Shown here piece by piece: positions 17,974 to 26,721 of a stretch of 40,389 nucleotides of DNA (its first letter is position 1; each line of letters begins with the position of its first letter). The DNA is taken from NCBI GenBank assembly GCA_002719775.1, contig PBEP01000020.1:1-40389 (forward strand), given 5' to 3'. Position numbers and translations under genes: made by a program. Under the pieces are notes generated by a model. The model was not told the origin of the DNA. It did not search any database and worked only from the letters and a program-made list of their open reading frames with translations. The stretch is from Chloroflexota bacterium. Its GTDB lineage: Bacteria; Chloroflexota; Dehalococcoidia; Lucifugimonadales; Australimonadaceae.

Positions 17974-19263
17974 ATGTTGTTAAGCAAATTCCCTAATTTT
18001 TATTATGGCTGGGTAGTAGTTGCTGTAGCAATTATCGCCGGTGCGTTCACTGCGGGCATTTCTGTCTGGTGCGCTGGTACTTTCCTGATACCTATGACTG
18101 AAGCATTCAGTTGGACACGTACAGAATATAGCCTTGGTCTTGCAATCAGAGCATTATCGACTGCATTTGTTGCACCCTGGATTGGCCCATGGTTCGATAA
18201 ACCCAATGGGCCACGTACCCTCATGACGATATCAGTTTCTGCTATGGGCCTTTCTATGGTTGGGATGGGGTTTATCGGTGACCTTTTCAGTTTTGGAATT
18301 CTTAGCCCTTTGGCTCAATATTACTTGCTATATGGTGTGATTGGCGGTGCGGCTCAAATGGGGGCTGGTATGGGCCTTACTCAGACAGTTTTACCAAAGT
18401 GGTTTATTAAGAAAAGGGGTAGAGTTCTAGGAATTGCAGCTACAGGAAGCGCTCTGGCTCCTCTGATATTCCCCCCAATGGTTCAATTCTTCTCTGATGA
18501 ATTTGGCTTTCGCCATACATGGGTGATTTTAGGAATTTCTTTAATGGTAATTCTGGTACCACTTTCGAGACTGGTAAAAACTCAGCCTGAAGATATTGGT
18601 TTGCTACCAGATAACGATGACCCTACAACAGAGGAGGAAACTTCAAACTCCAAGGATAATATTGATGATGGAGTTTATACTCGATCTATGGCTGTGAGGA
18701 CGAAGGCATTTTGGCTATTGGCGGCTTCATTTGCTTTTATAAGTTTGGGAATGGCTGGATACCAAGTAAATTGGCAACCTTACTTTATCGATGTGGGGTT
18801 TTCTGCTAGCACTGCAGCATATGCCGTTTCGTTTTATGCCATTTTCTCGATTGCTTCTAGGCTGATTTGGGGTTTTCTTGGTGATCAATTTCATCCCAGA
18901 AAATTATTAGTCATTGGGCTTTTATTAATTTGCTCATGCGTTATTTTCTTGCAGACTGTCGATTCGATGACCGAATTAATAATCTTCGGTATTTTTCAGG
19001 GGTTGAGCATAGGCTCTTTTATAATTTTAGAGCCTTTATTGGTTGCTAGATATTTTGGTAGACAAAACCTTGGTGCAATTTTTGGATTAATGCGACCTGC
19101 CATGACACTGCTGGGGGCTTCAAGTCCTTTAGTAATAGCAGCTTTGTATGATTTCCAAGGTACGTACGTATTAGCCTTTGCGGTAGTGGCAATGTCTTGG
19201 TTCTTAGCGGCAATCTTAGTGGGTATTGCTAAAGAACCTAAGCATAAACCCGAGGCACTTTAG
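17974..19263 (+). CDS. MFS transporter
   Basis: 429 aa, 12 TM; GPWFDKPNGPRTLM loop; LLLPKWFIKKRGRVLGIA-type segment (LPKWFIKKRGRVLGIAATGSA). Confidence 0.9.
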   Translation: MLLSKFPNFYYGWVVVAVAIIAGAFTAGISVWCAGTFLIPMTEAFSWTRTEYSLGLAIRALSTAFVAPWIGPWFDKPNGPRTLMTISVSAMGLSMVGMGFIGDLFSFGILSPLAQYYLLYGVIGGAAQMGAGMGLTQTVLPKWFIKKRGRVLGIAATGSALAPLIFPPMVQFFSDEFGFRHTWVILGISLMVILVPLSRLVKTQPEDIGLLPDNDDPTTEEETSNSKDNIDDGVYTRSMAVRTKAFWLLAASFAFISLGMAGYQVNWQPYFIDVGFSASTAAYAVSFYAIFSIASRLIWGFLGDQFHPRKLLVIGLLLICSCVIFLQTVDSMTELIIFGIFQGLSIGSFIILEPLLVARYFGRQNLGAIFGLMRPAMTLLGASSPLVIAALYDFQGTYVLAFAVVAMSWFLAAILVGIAKEPKHKPEAL

Positions 19264-19291
19264 GCCTTGATTCCATAAAGTGTCCTCAGGG
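19249..19291 (+). terminator. Hairpin spanning the MFS stop codon, possible terminator
   Basis: CCCGAGGCACTTTA ... TAAAGTG(T)CCTC(A)GGG: 7 bp plus 4 bp with single-nucleotide interruptions. No clear T-tract. Confidence 0.4.
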
Positions 19292-19361
19292 CAGGTGTGG
19301 TTTCTATGGAAAATCACATTAATGGACATCTTGTTATAATCCCTATAAGGGGCATTTAGTT

Positions 19362-20555
19362 ATGAAAATTAAAAAAGTAGAAGTTGTAGATTTTGGTTTA
19401 ACCGAATTCAAGGCAGAGCAAAGGAAGGTATGGGATAAAAACGGCCGTCGCCCACCCTGGTCAGCTTCCGGGCCTGTTGCAAACCCTATGACGCCATACC
19501 CCCGCTACTCTGCCTATAGACCTTCATGGATGCCTCCAGCCAATAGTACAGCTAATCCATCTGCAGGTGTCTTGGTGACTGCCGATGATGGCTCTCAAGG
19601 GTTTTCAGTTTTCTACTGGGCTGATTTTTTGGGTTCGATAATTAGTGATTACCTAGGCCCAAGGATTCAGGGTGAACCAGCTATGGCTACTGAAAAAATT
19701 TACGATATGATGGTTCGCTTATGTGCACCATTTGGTGCCTCAGGATTAGCATCCTATGCAGTAAGCGCGATAGATCTTGCGCTTTGGGATCTCAAGGGAA
19801 AAGTATTGGATAAACCAGTCTACGAATTGATTGGTGGCCCGCAAAAAGATTTCATAAAATGCTATCCCACGGGCGGGGATGTGGATTGGCATATGGAATT
19901 AGGTTTCCCTGCTACTAAGCTCCCATGTCCTTATGGTCCTCATGATGGCTTGGATGGACTCCACAAGAATGTTGAATTGATTGCTGCAACACGTGAAATT
20001 GTTGGCCAAGATATTGAAATTATGCTCGATTGCTGGATGGCTTTTGATGTTGAATACACTGTGAAGCTGGCTGAGAGGCTTAGGCCGTATCAATTAAGCT
20101 GGATAGAAGAAACTCTTAGACCAGAGGAATTTTCTGCACACCAAGAACTACGTCGCCGCCTTCCTTGGCAAATTCTGGCAACCGGCGAGCATTGGTATAC
20201 CACCAAACCCTTTTTCGAAGCAGCCAGATCACATGTAGCTGACATTCTTCAACCAGACATTGGATGGGTAGGAGGGTTAACCCCCCTTATAAAAATATGT
20301 GCAATAGCTGAAGCAGCTGGATTAAGCGTGGTTCCTCACGGGGGAGCTATTACGCCATATGGGCAACATGCAATTTTCTCCATGCCAGCCGTTCGATGGG
20401 GTGAATACTATATTGGATCTCCTCCGGGTGTAAGCTTGGCTGACGCGGTTCTCATGCCTGGTGTCCCCTATGCTGTTGACGGGAAACTTATACCTAGTGA
20501 TGCACCAGGATTTGGGGTTGCTTTAAAACCTGAAAACTTTACCATTATTAGATAG
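19362..20555 (+). CDS. Mandelate racemase/enolase superfamily protein, L-rhamnonate dehydratase-like
   Basis: SAIDLALWDLKGK, metal-ligand regions LDCWMAFD, IEETLRPEE, ATGEHWYT, and VPHGGA. Confidence 0.9.
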   Translation: MKIKKVEVVDFGLTEFKAEQRKVWDKNGRRPPWSASGPVANPMTPYPRYSAYRPSWMPPANSTANPSAGVLVTADDGSQGFSVFYWADFLGSIISDYLGPRIQGEPAMATEKIYDMMVRLCAPFGASGLASYAVSAIDLALWDLKGKVLDKPVYELIGGPQKDFIKCYPTGGDVDWHMELGFPATKLPCPYGPHDGLDGLHKNVELIAATREIVGQDIEIMLDCWMAFDVEYTVKLAERLRPYQLSWIEETLRPEEFSAHQELRRRLPWQILATGEHWYTTKPFFEAARSHVADILQPDIGWVGGLTPLIKICAIAEAAGLSVVPHGGAITPYGQHAIFSMPAVRWGEYYIGSPPGVSLADAVLMPGVPYAVDGKLIPSDAPGFGVALKPENFTIIR

Positions 20556-20564
20556 CAAAAGCTT

Positions 20565-21176
20565 TTAGTTTCCTCTTAGGTCATAAAGCAATGCTTCACC
20601 ATTCGCGCCAGTGTCTATTTTTAAGAAATCTAAATCTTGGTTACTTTTCTTTGCATAGCTCACCGAATCATCAAGATATCTTAAAAGTCCGGACCGAATT
20701 TCACTATGATTTTGAATAAGAGTGTAATTGTGTGTTCTATAGTGAAAATTCATGATCGCTTTTCCTGAGGGTGCACTCTCAGAACGCCAAATACTGAGCG
20801 ATGTTAATTTACCAGAATCAGCTGGCTCACACCAAAAAATTTCACTGATATTCGTTTCCTTTCCTAATTCATGGTGATTGGTAGTTCTCAGGTTTGGGAT
20901 CGCAATAGTAAGACCATTCTCCCAGCTTGTTCTTTCTGGACCAGGTGGCCTCCAACCCCTTATTAATATTTCAGTATTTTCAGTTACGTAAGTAATTTTT
21001 GATAATGACGCTTTGGCATTAGGTTTTATCCTGAATACAAAACACAAGTCCGGCTGTTTCGAGTAGATAACAATTTCATCATTTTCTGATGTGATATTCC
21101 AAACAGATGAAACGCAATTTGGCTGAGTGCCGACAGCAAACATGGCCTCTTTATCTTCAAGGTTTATGCTTTGCAT
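20565..21176 (-). CDS. Hypothetical protein, last gene of the minus-strand run
   Basis: 203 aa ORF, 9 bp after the FedA-like gene; no recognised domain. Confidence 0.65.
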   Translation of the reverse strand: MQSINLEDKEAMFAVGTQPNCVSSVWNITSENDEIVIYSKQPDLCFVFRIKPNAKASLSKITYVTENTEILIRGWRPPGPERTSWENGLTIAIPNLRTTNHHELGKETNISEIFWCEPADSGKLTSLSIWRSESAPSGKAIMNFHYRTHNYTLIQNHSEIRSGLLRYLDDSVSYAKKSNQDLDFLKIDTGANGEALLYDLRGN

Positions 21177-21185
21177 TAATCACCG

Positions 21186-22625
21186 CTAGTGTGCAATTAA
21201 GGGTTGAGCCAATATCCACAAACTAAGAATAGTGTAGCCTACCATTAATAAGAGCACCGGATATTGGCTCCGAAGGGCCATTTCTCTTCTCTCAATGTAC
21301 CTGATAGCTATTATATGTGCGGTAACAACAGCCATGACATGGCCAATGATTATTGAAATCAGGCCGACAAGCCAAGCTAATTTTGCATTCACTAAGGCTA
21401 TATTGATTTTATAATCGATTGTGCCGAAAAGATCCCATTCGAAGCCGAAAGGATCCGATATAAGTGGAATGATAAGCTGACCCTGTATCAATAGGTATGA
21501 AAAATAATGAGCTATGTGATAGGCGGCTGCAATTGGGATCAGCGAAACGGCATACAATTTTAATAACTTAAACGTACTTTGGCGGGTTCTGCTTATACCC
21601 CTAGATACTAAACAAGTAATCCAGAAGAGTAACAAAAATATCAGTGGTGCAAAAACAATTCCTACACTTCCAGCCGCTAAGAAAATATTTGAATTAAATA
21701 TTGACAGCCAATCTTGTAGTGAATTTACTACACTTACCCATAATCCAGTTTCTTTGAAACCGTCGAAAGTAACAGTGGATAATATGAAGATCAAAAGGAA
21801 TGATTGACCCTTGGGCTGACTTTCTTGTTCTATTAATCCCAGTCCCCAAGGCCTTAAACTCAAAGTTTCTTTATTTCTTGATTTAAGAGGTGAAAGGCGC
21901 GAAAAAAATGTAAATATTATGCTGAAAAACTCAGCGTTTTTTATCCATGATTCTTTGCCATACAAAACCATCCCCGCGAATGTAATTAAGCTGTAAATAA
22001 ACCACAAAACCGCTAATTTGGATGGTTCAATACCATCTGGGTCTACCAATTCCGTCCAACTGAAAACCCCAAAAAACAACACTGCAGGCCAGCTGCCTAA
22101 CCTATCTGGATAAGTACTTTTATGTTTTAGCCGCCTTAAATTAAATGTGCCAAATAGCTTATCTACAAGTTCGTAAATAGTTTTCCATGGATTTAAGATC
22201 CGCCAAATATCTCCGAGCAAAATTGATATAAAAGGTATACCAACCCAGAAAATTATCCATGTCAAAGTAGGTGCAATGTTTTTGTTTGGATCATCCGAAC
22301 CATAAAAACCCGCTACAACCATCAGTATTAATGCTAAAACGCCAACAGCTTTCAGAATTCCCATGATAAATTGATTAAATAACAACCGTGTATACCTAAA
22401 CCTAAGCAAATTAATTGTTGGGAAGCTGTAGGTTTTTAATTCACCTCTAGCAAAAATCCCAAGAATTAGGAATGATATGAATACGGCTAAAGCTGCTCCG
22501 AATAAATATAAAGGGAGCGGCACTGGTAGGTCATAACGTTCGCCAAAGCCATGTGCATTGACTAATTTCTGAGGGAATAAGAGGAACCATGATCCAATTA
22601 AGCTGATACTGATGAGTACTTTCAA
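21186..22625 (-). CDS. Polytopic membrane protein resembling 'fenitrothion hydrolase' (FedA)-annotated proteins
   Basis: AHGFGERYDLPVPLPLYLFGAALAVFISFLILG N-terminus characteristic of this annotated family; many TM segments. Confidence 0.7.
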   Translation of the reverse strand: MKVLISISLIGSWFLLFPQKLVNAHGFGERYDLPVPLPLYLFGAALAVFISFLILGIFARGELKTYSFPTINLLRFRYTRLLFNQFIMGILKAVGVLALILMVVAGFYGSDDPNKNIAPTLTWIIFWVGIPFISILLGDIWRILNPWKTIYELVDKLFGTFNLRRLKHKSTYPDRLGSWPAVLFFGVFSWTELVDPDGIEPSKLAVLWFIYSLITFAGMVLYGKESWIKNAEFFSIIFTFFSRLSPLKSRNKETLSLRPWGLGLIEQESQPKGQSFLLIFILSTVTFDGFKETGLWVSVVNSLQDWLSIFNSNIFLAAGSVGIVFAPLIFLLLFWITCLVSRGISRTRQSTFKLLKLYAVSLIPIAAAYHIAHYFSYLLIQGQLIIPLISDPFGFEWDLFGTIDYKINIALVNAKLAWLVGLISIIIGHVMAVVTAHIIAIRYIERREMALRSQYPVLLLMVGYTILSLWILAQPLIAH

Positions 22626-23011
22626 TTGGGATTAACTCTTAGTCGACCTACTATTTTCTCTTCTGTCTCATCGTTTGATTCATGATCATGATCATGGTCA
22701 TGATCATGATCATCCACTTTTTCAAAATGCAAAGCTAAATTAAATATACCTGTAGCGTTTAACTGAACCTTTTTAAAGTTTGTGGAATTGGCATCAAATG
22801 GGATTTCAATATCGTAACCGTGCAAATGTATGGAGCCATTTACATTACCCGTTACTTCAAATGTTATTGAGTCCCCTTGCTTAGTTTCAAGTTCAGATTT
22901 CCCAATTACTGCATCATCTTTAATTGTTAATTCCCAAATATGCTCAACTGGAGCTGACGAAGAGCAGCCCATAAGGAAAATAAGTAAAATTAACAGGAGT
23001 CGATTGACCAT
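22622..23011 (-). CDS. Small His/Asp-rich lipoprotein, cupredoxin-like
   Basis: Lipobox LIFLMGC; beta-rich GDSITFEVTGNVNGSIHLHGYDIEIPFDAN; DHDHDHDHDHE tract. Overlaps the next gene by 4 nt. Confidence 0.75.
   Translation of the reverse strand: MVNRLLLILLIFLMGCSSSAPVEHIWELTIKDDAVIGKSELETKQGDSITFEVTGNVNGSIHLHGYDIEIPFDANSTNFKKVQLNATGIFNLALHFEKVDDHDHDHDHDHESNDETEEKIVGRLRVNPN
22681..22713. repeat. Period-6 microsatellite (CATGAT)n encoding the His-Asp tract
   Basis: CATGAT CATGAT CATGGT CATGAT CATGAT CAT: five units with one substitution. Confidence 0.9.
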
Positions 23012-23051
23012 GTTACCTCAACTATAGAATACATGTTTCCACGAAGTACTT

Positions 23052-24647
23052 TCAATCAAAAACGGTACTTGAATAGCTTTCAACATCAATATTTACTTCG
23101 ATAACACTAGGGCCATTTATTGATAATGCCCATGTCAGTAATTCGGCAAAAGATTCAGGGCCATCCGCAGAATGACAGGGGACTCCAAAGTAATTAGAGG
23201 GACTTGTAAAAGGAGCACCTAAGTAAGAGTCACCAATTCCGAGGTCAGCTTTTTCTTGTTTTACTTTCATTAATCCCAACCAGCCGTCATTTAGAACAAT
23301 GATGGGGACTTTCAGATTCAACCTACGAGCAGTAGCCAGCTCCCCAACGGTCATTTGAAAACAGCCATCGCCTACTACTCCGACAACTGTGTGATCGGGG
23401 TAGAGCAATTTCGCTGCGTAAGCAGAGGGCATTCCGTATCCCATAGATGACCACCCATTCGTCGCTACAATTGAATTTGGTTTATCAGTCCTCCATTGAC
23501 TTGCGATTTGATGCGTATGTGCACCAACGTCATACGTTAGGATGGAATCATCGGGCAAAGCTTTTCTAAGAACATCCAAAACCTTATCGGCGGTAAAGTT
23601 TTGAGATAACGGACGTAAATTTTCCTGAAATCGTTTTTGATGATCTACCCATTGCTCTGATGACCATTCGTTAGTAATAGGAGCTATATTTAGCAAATCA
23701 GAAATCAGGGAATCCAAATCACCAAATGTATCTAAGACAAACTCAACTTCTGACTGAGAATCTGCCGCACTCCAGCTTAAATGTGCTACTGGAATTCCTT
23801 CCAGCCATTCTTCGTAGTTAATTTCTACAGGGTCATACCCAATTGCTATTATCAAATCTGATGACTGAATTATCTCTTTCACATCAGTCCTTCGAGCTCT
23901 TCCAATAACACCTAGGGAACCTACATAACTTTCAGGCAAAAAGCCTTTCGCATGAAGAGTGCTGACGTACGGTAGCCCTTGCTTTTGAAGAAATTCAAAA
24001 AGCCTTTGAGGGTTGCGAGTTCTTGTAAAGCCTTGGCCAGTTACCACTAAAGGGCGTTTTGAAGCAGATAATAACTCGGACATTTCATCTATGAATGCTG
24101 GAGAGGTTTCCGGTTTTGTATTTAAGTGAATTTTGCGTGACATTACCTCAGCAGGTGCAAGCCCGACGTCTTCAGGAAGTTCCAGAAGTACTGGCCCAGG
24201 CGGTTCCTTTTTAGCTAATTCCAAAGCTGCTCTAACATTACTTTCAAAATTAGACCTGCTTAATCGAATTTGCCCTTTAGTAAAACTACTGAACAGAGAC
24301 AAGTGGTCTATGCGCATTTGAGTTCTTCTCTCAAGCATAGACTCTTTGTACGTGCAAACAATTGCTATCAAGGGTGATTCATCAAGCCATGCACCTCCTA
24401 CACCTGTAGATAGGTTTGTTGCACCCGGGCCTAAAGTAGAGACACAAACACCTGGAATTCCGCTCAACCTTCCAGAAGTTTCGGCCATGAATGCTGCACT
24501 TGTTTCACTAGCGGTTAAAACAAAATTAGTAGAATCGCTATTTCTCAGCGCTTCGATCAGAGGTAATACAGGACCACTCGGAACACCAAAAACATTTCCA
24601 ATACCTGAATTTTTCAGGATTTTGACTAACAATTCAACGTTATTCAT
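23052..24647 (-). CDS. Thiamine pyrophosphate-dependent enzyme (acetolactate synthase-like)
   Basis: FGVPSGPVLPLIEAL, TASETSAAFMAE (catalytic Glu region), GDGCFQMTVGELATARRLNLKVPIIVLNDGW ThDP motif. Confidence 0.92.
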   Translation of the reverse strand: MNNVELLVKILKNSGIGNVFGVPSGPVLPLIEALRNSDSTNFVLTASETSAAFMAETSGRLSGIPGVCVSTLGPGATNLSTGVGGAWLDESPLIAIVCTYKESMLERRTQMRIDHLSLFSSFTKGQIRLSRSNFESNVRAALELAKKEPPGPVLLELPEDVGLAPAEVMSRKIHLNTKPETSPAFIDEMSELLSASKRPLVVTGQGFTRTRNPQRLFEFLQKQGLPYVSTLHAKGFLPESYVGSLGVIGRARRTDVKEIIQSSDLIIAIGYDPVEINYEEWLEGIPVAHLSWSAADSQSEVEFVLDTFGDLDSLISDLLNIAPITNEWSSEQWVDHQKRFQENLRPLSQNFTADKVLDVLRKALPDDSILTYDVGAHTHQIASQWRTDKPNSIVATNGWSSMGYGMPSAYAAKLLYPDHTVVGVVGDGCFQMTVGELATARRLNLKVPIIVLNDGWLGLMKVKQEKADLGIGDSYLGAPFTSPSNYFGVPCHSADGPESFAELLTWALSINGPSVIEVNIDVESYSSTVFD

Positions 24648-24678
24648 TATTTAAGCATCTACCGAATATATTAATTTA

Positions 24679-25803
24679 CTAGACATCTTTGGGTGTACCA
24701 TCATCAGAATCCCACGATGAATAATTAGGCTCAATGTGTTGATAGGGTCGGGAGGCTATAACGGATTCATCTAAATCAATACCCAAGCCAGGTTCTGTCG
24801 GGATATCAAAAAACCCATTAGTAATTGTGAGTGGCTTTATTTGAACCGAATCATGCCATGGCATATCTCGTGCTGTTTCTAATATCATGAAATTAGGCAT
24901 TGCAGCTGACACATGAACACTAGCCGCACAGGCTACCGGGCCATTAGGGTTGTGAGGAGCAACTAAGACAGACTCAACCTCTGCCATTGACGATATTTTC
25001 ATGATTTCAGAAATACCGCCACAGTGACACACGTCTGGTTGGATTATATCAACTAGGTTTCGTCCGAGGAGATCTTTGTAACCCCATCTGAAAAACAAAC
25101 GCTCCCCAGTAGCCAAGTCAATGCTGGGTTTAGCATTGCGTACTACCGCAAGAGTATCAAGGCTGTCTGGAGGAGTAGGTTCTTCAAAAAATGTAGGATT
25201 GTATTGAGCAACAGCCGATATCTGCTTTATTGCTAGCGATGGCCTTGAGCGGCCGTGATTATCAATCATTATTTGAACATTTGGGCCAAGCTCATTCCGC
25301 ATTGTTGATATTTTTTCTGCCAAAGCGGAAGGAACTTCTTCATCTAGAAAATCAGGTTTGGTAGTGATCCATCCTGATGTTTTGAGGGCACTATATCCCT
25401 GTTCGATTAAATTGTGAGCAGTACTTATGTCATTCGCATGTGAATAAGCCTTGACTCTGTTTCTTAGAGTACCACCTAAAAGTTTATAAACAGGTTGGCC
25501 GTAGACTTTTCCGGTAATATCCCAAAGTGCTTGATCTATCGCACTTAGAGCTGAACCAATTACTACCCCACCACGCCAAAAGCCGTGTCGGTACATTTTC
25601 TGCCACAAGTACTGGATCCGCGTAGGATCTTCGTCAACAACCATATGGGCTAAATGAAAAACGGATTCTTTTACAGCATTTTCTTGGCGTTCAAGCGTGC
25701 CTTCGCCCCAGCCATAGATACCTTCATCAGTAAGAATTTTGACAAAAACCCAATTTCTGCGGATGGCGTGCATCACGTGCACTTTAACATCAGTGATTTT
25801 CAT
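24679..25803 (-). CDS. Mandelate racemase/enolase superfamily protein, galactonate dehydratase-like
   Basis: FVKILTDEGIYGWGEGTLE, SAIDQALWDITGK, IMIDNHGR, FFEEPTPPDS, ATGERLFFR, APHNPNGPVA. Confidence 0.9.
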   Translation of the reverse strand: MKITDVKVHVMHAIRRNWVFVKILTDEGIYGWGEGTLERQENAVKESVFHLAHMVVDEDPTRIQYLWQKMYRHGFWRGGVVIGSALSAIDQALWDITGKVYGQPVYKLLGGTLRNRVKAYSHANDISTAHNLIEQGYSALKTSGWITTKPDFLDEEVPSALAEKISTMRNELGPNVQIMIDNHGRSRPSLAIKQISAVAQYNPTFFEEPTPPDSLDTLAVVRNAKPSIDLATGERLFFRWGYKDLLGRNLVDIIQPDVCHCGGISEIMKISSMAEVESVLVAPHNPNGPVACAASVHVSAAMPNFMILETARDMPWHDSVQIKPLTITNGFFDIPTEPGLGIDLDESVIASRPYQHIEPNYSSWDSDDGTPKDV

Positions 25804-25817
25804 TGGGCTATAATTTC

Positions 25818-26711
25818 CTAAGCATCACGCCATGTGCGAGTTGGGTTCCAGTCCAACATTCTTCTGGCTTTGCCGTTACTTATTGGAGACTGGAAACCGC
25901 TGATTGTGGTTTTCCTTTCGGCGTCGGGATACCATCTTTTCAGCAATTCATCTGTTGGCGTTGTAACAGTAGTGTCATCAGCCTGTATGAAAAAAGCTTC
26001 GTGGCCAACCCAGTCTTTCTCAAACGCCAAAATTGTAGCTTCTGCTGCTTCATCAAGGTCTGTCCAACTCCAAAAATTCCTTGCCATTCGCTCGTTGTTT
26101 GCGTCATCTTTTTTGGCTGGATAAATGTCAGATTTACTGCCCTTATTCCACTCAGACTGGCGTTCACGAGACCAAAGCCCGTGATATCTGAGGCTGGCGA
26201 TTTGCAAATTCCTACGCCTGCAAAATGACTCCGCCATGATTTCTCCGAGTAATTTTGATTGTGCGTACGCATCTGCAGCCTTACTAAGACTATCCTCGTC
26301 AAGCGGCATGTACTCTCGGACTTGAGCTTCCCAAAAAGAAGCTCCAATTGCATTAATTGAAGATGCCATTACAACCTTTGGCACACCGAAGATTTCTGCA
26401 GCTTCAAGAACATTCCAATTAGAAAGCATATTGATTCTGAAAACTTCATGCTCAGGGCGCCATATTGGGTTAGGTATAGCTGCAAGATGGATAATAGCAG
26501 CCACACCTTTAGTGACAGCTACCACTTTGCCAAAATCAGTTGTGTCTAACGTCACTGTAGTAAGGCCAGATTCCATATCAGGCATTCTTCTTATGCCACT
26601 GGAAGGAGGAGCAGAATCAACGCTGACAACCTCATAACCTTTTTGCAAAAGAAGATTCACAATGGAAGTACCTGCTAAACCCGAACCACCTGTTACCAAA
26701 ATTTTCAACAC
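25818..26711 (-). CDS. NAD-dependent epimerase/dehydratase family protein
   Basis: TGGSGLAGTSIV Rossmann motif; YAQSKLLGE (YxxxK). Confidence 0.9.
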   Translation of the reverse strand: MLKILVTGGSGLAGTSIVNLLLQKGYEVVSVDSAPPSSGIRRMPDMESGLTTVTLDTTDFGKVVAVTKGVAAIIHLAAIPNPIWRPEHEVFRINMLSNWNVLEAAEIFGVPKVVMASSINAIGASFWEAQVREYMPLDEDSLSKAADAYAQSKLLGEIMAESFCRRRNLQIASLRYHGLWSRERQSEWNKGSKSDIYPAKKDDANNERMARNFWSWTDLDEAAEATILAFEKDWVGHEAFFIQADDTTVTTPTDELLKRWYPDAERKTTISGFQSPISNGKARRMLDWNPTRTWRDA

Positions 26712-26721
26712 ATACTCCTAA

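Noticed and set aside
25803-26353. ORFs 25803-26228 (+) and 25940-26353 (-) overlapping the epimerase gene
   Set aside because: The 25818-26711 minus frame carries clear Rossmann and YxxxK motifs; the others are frame shadows.
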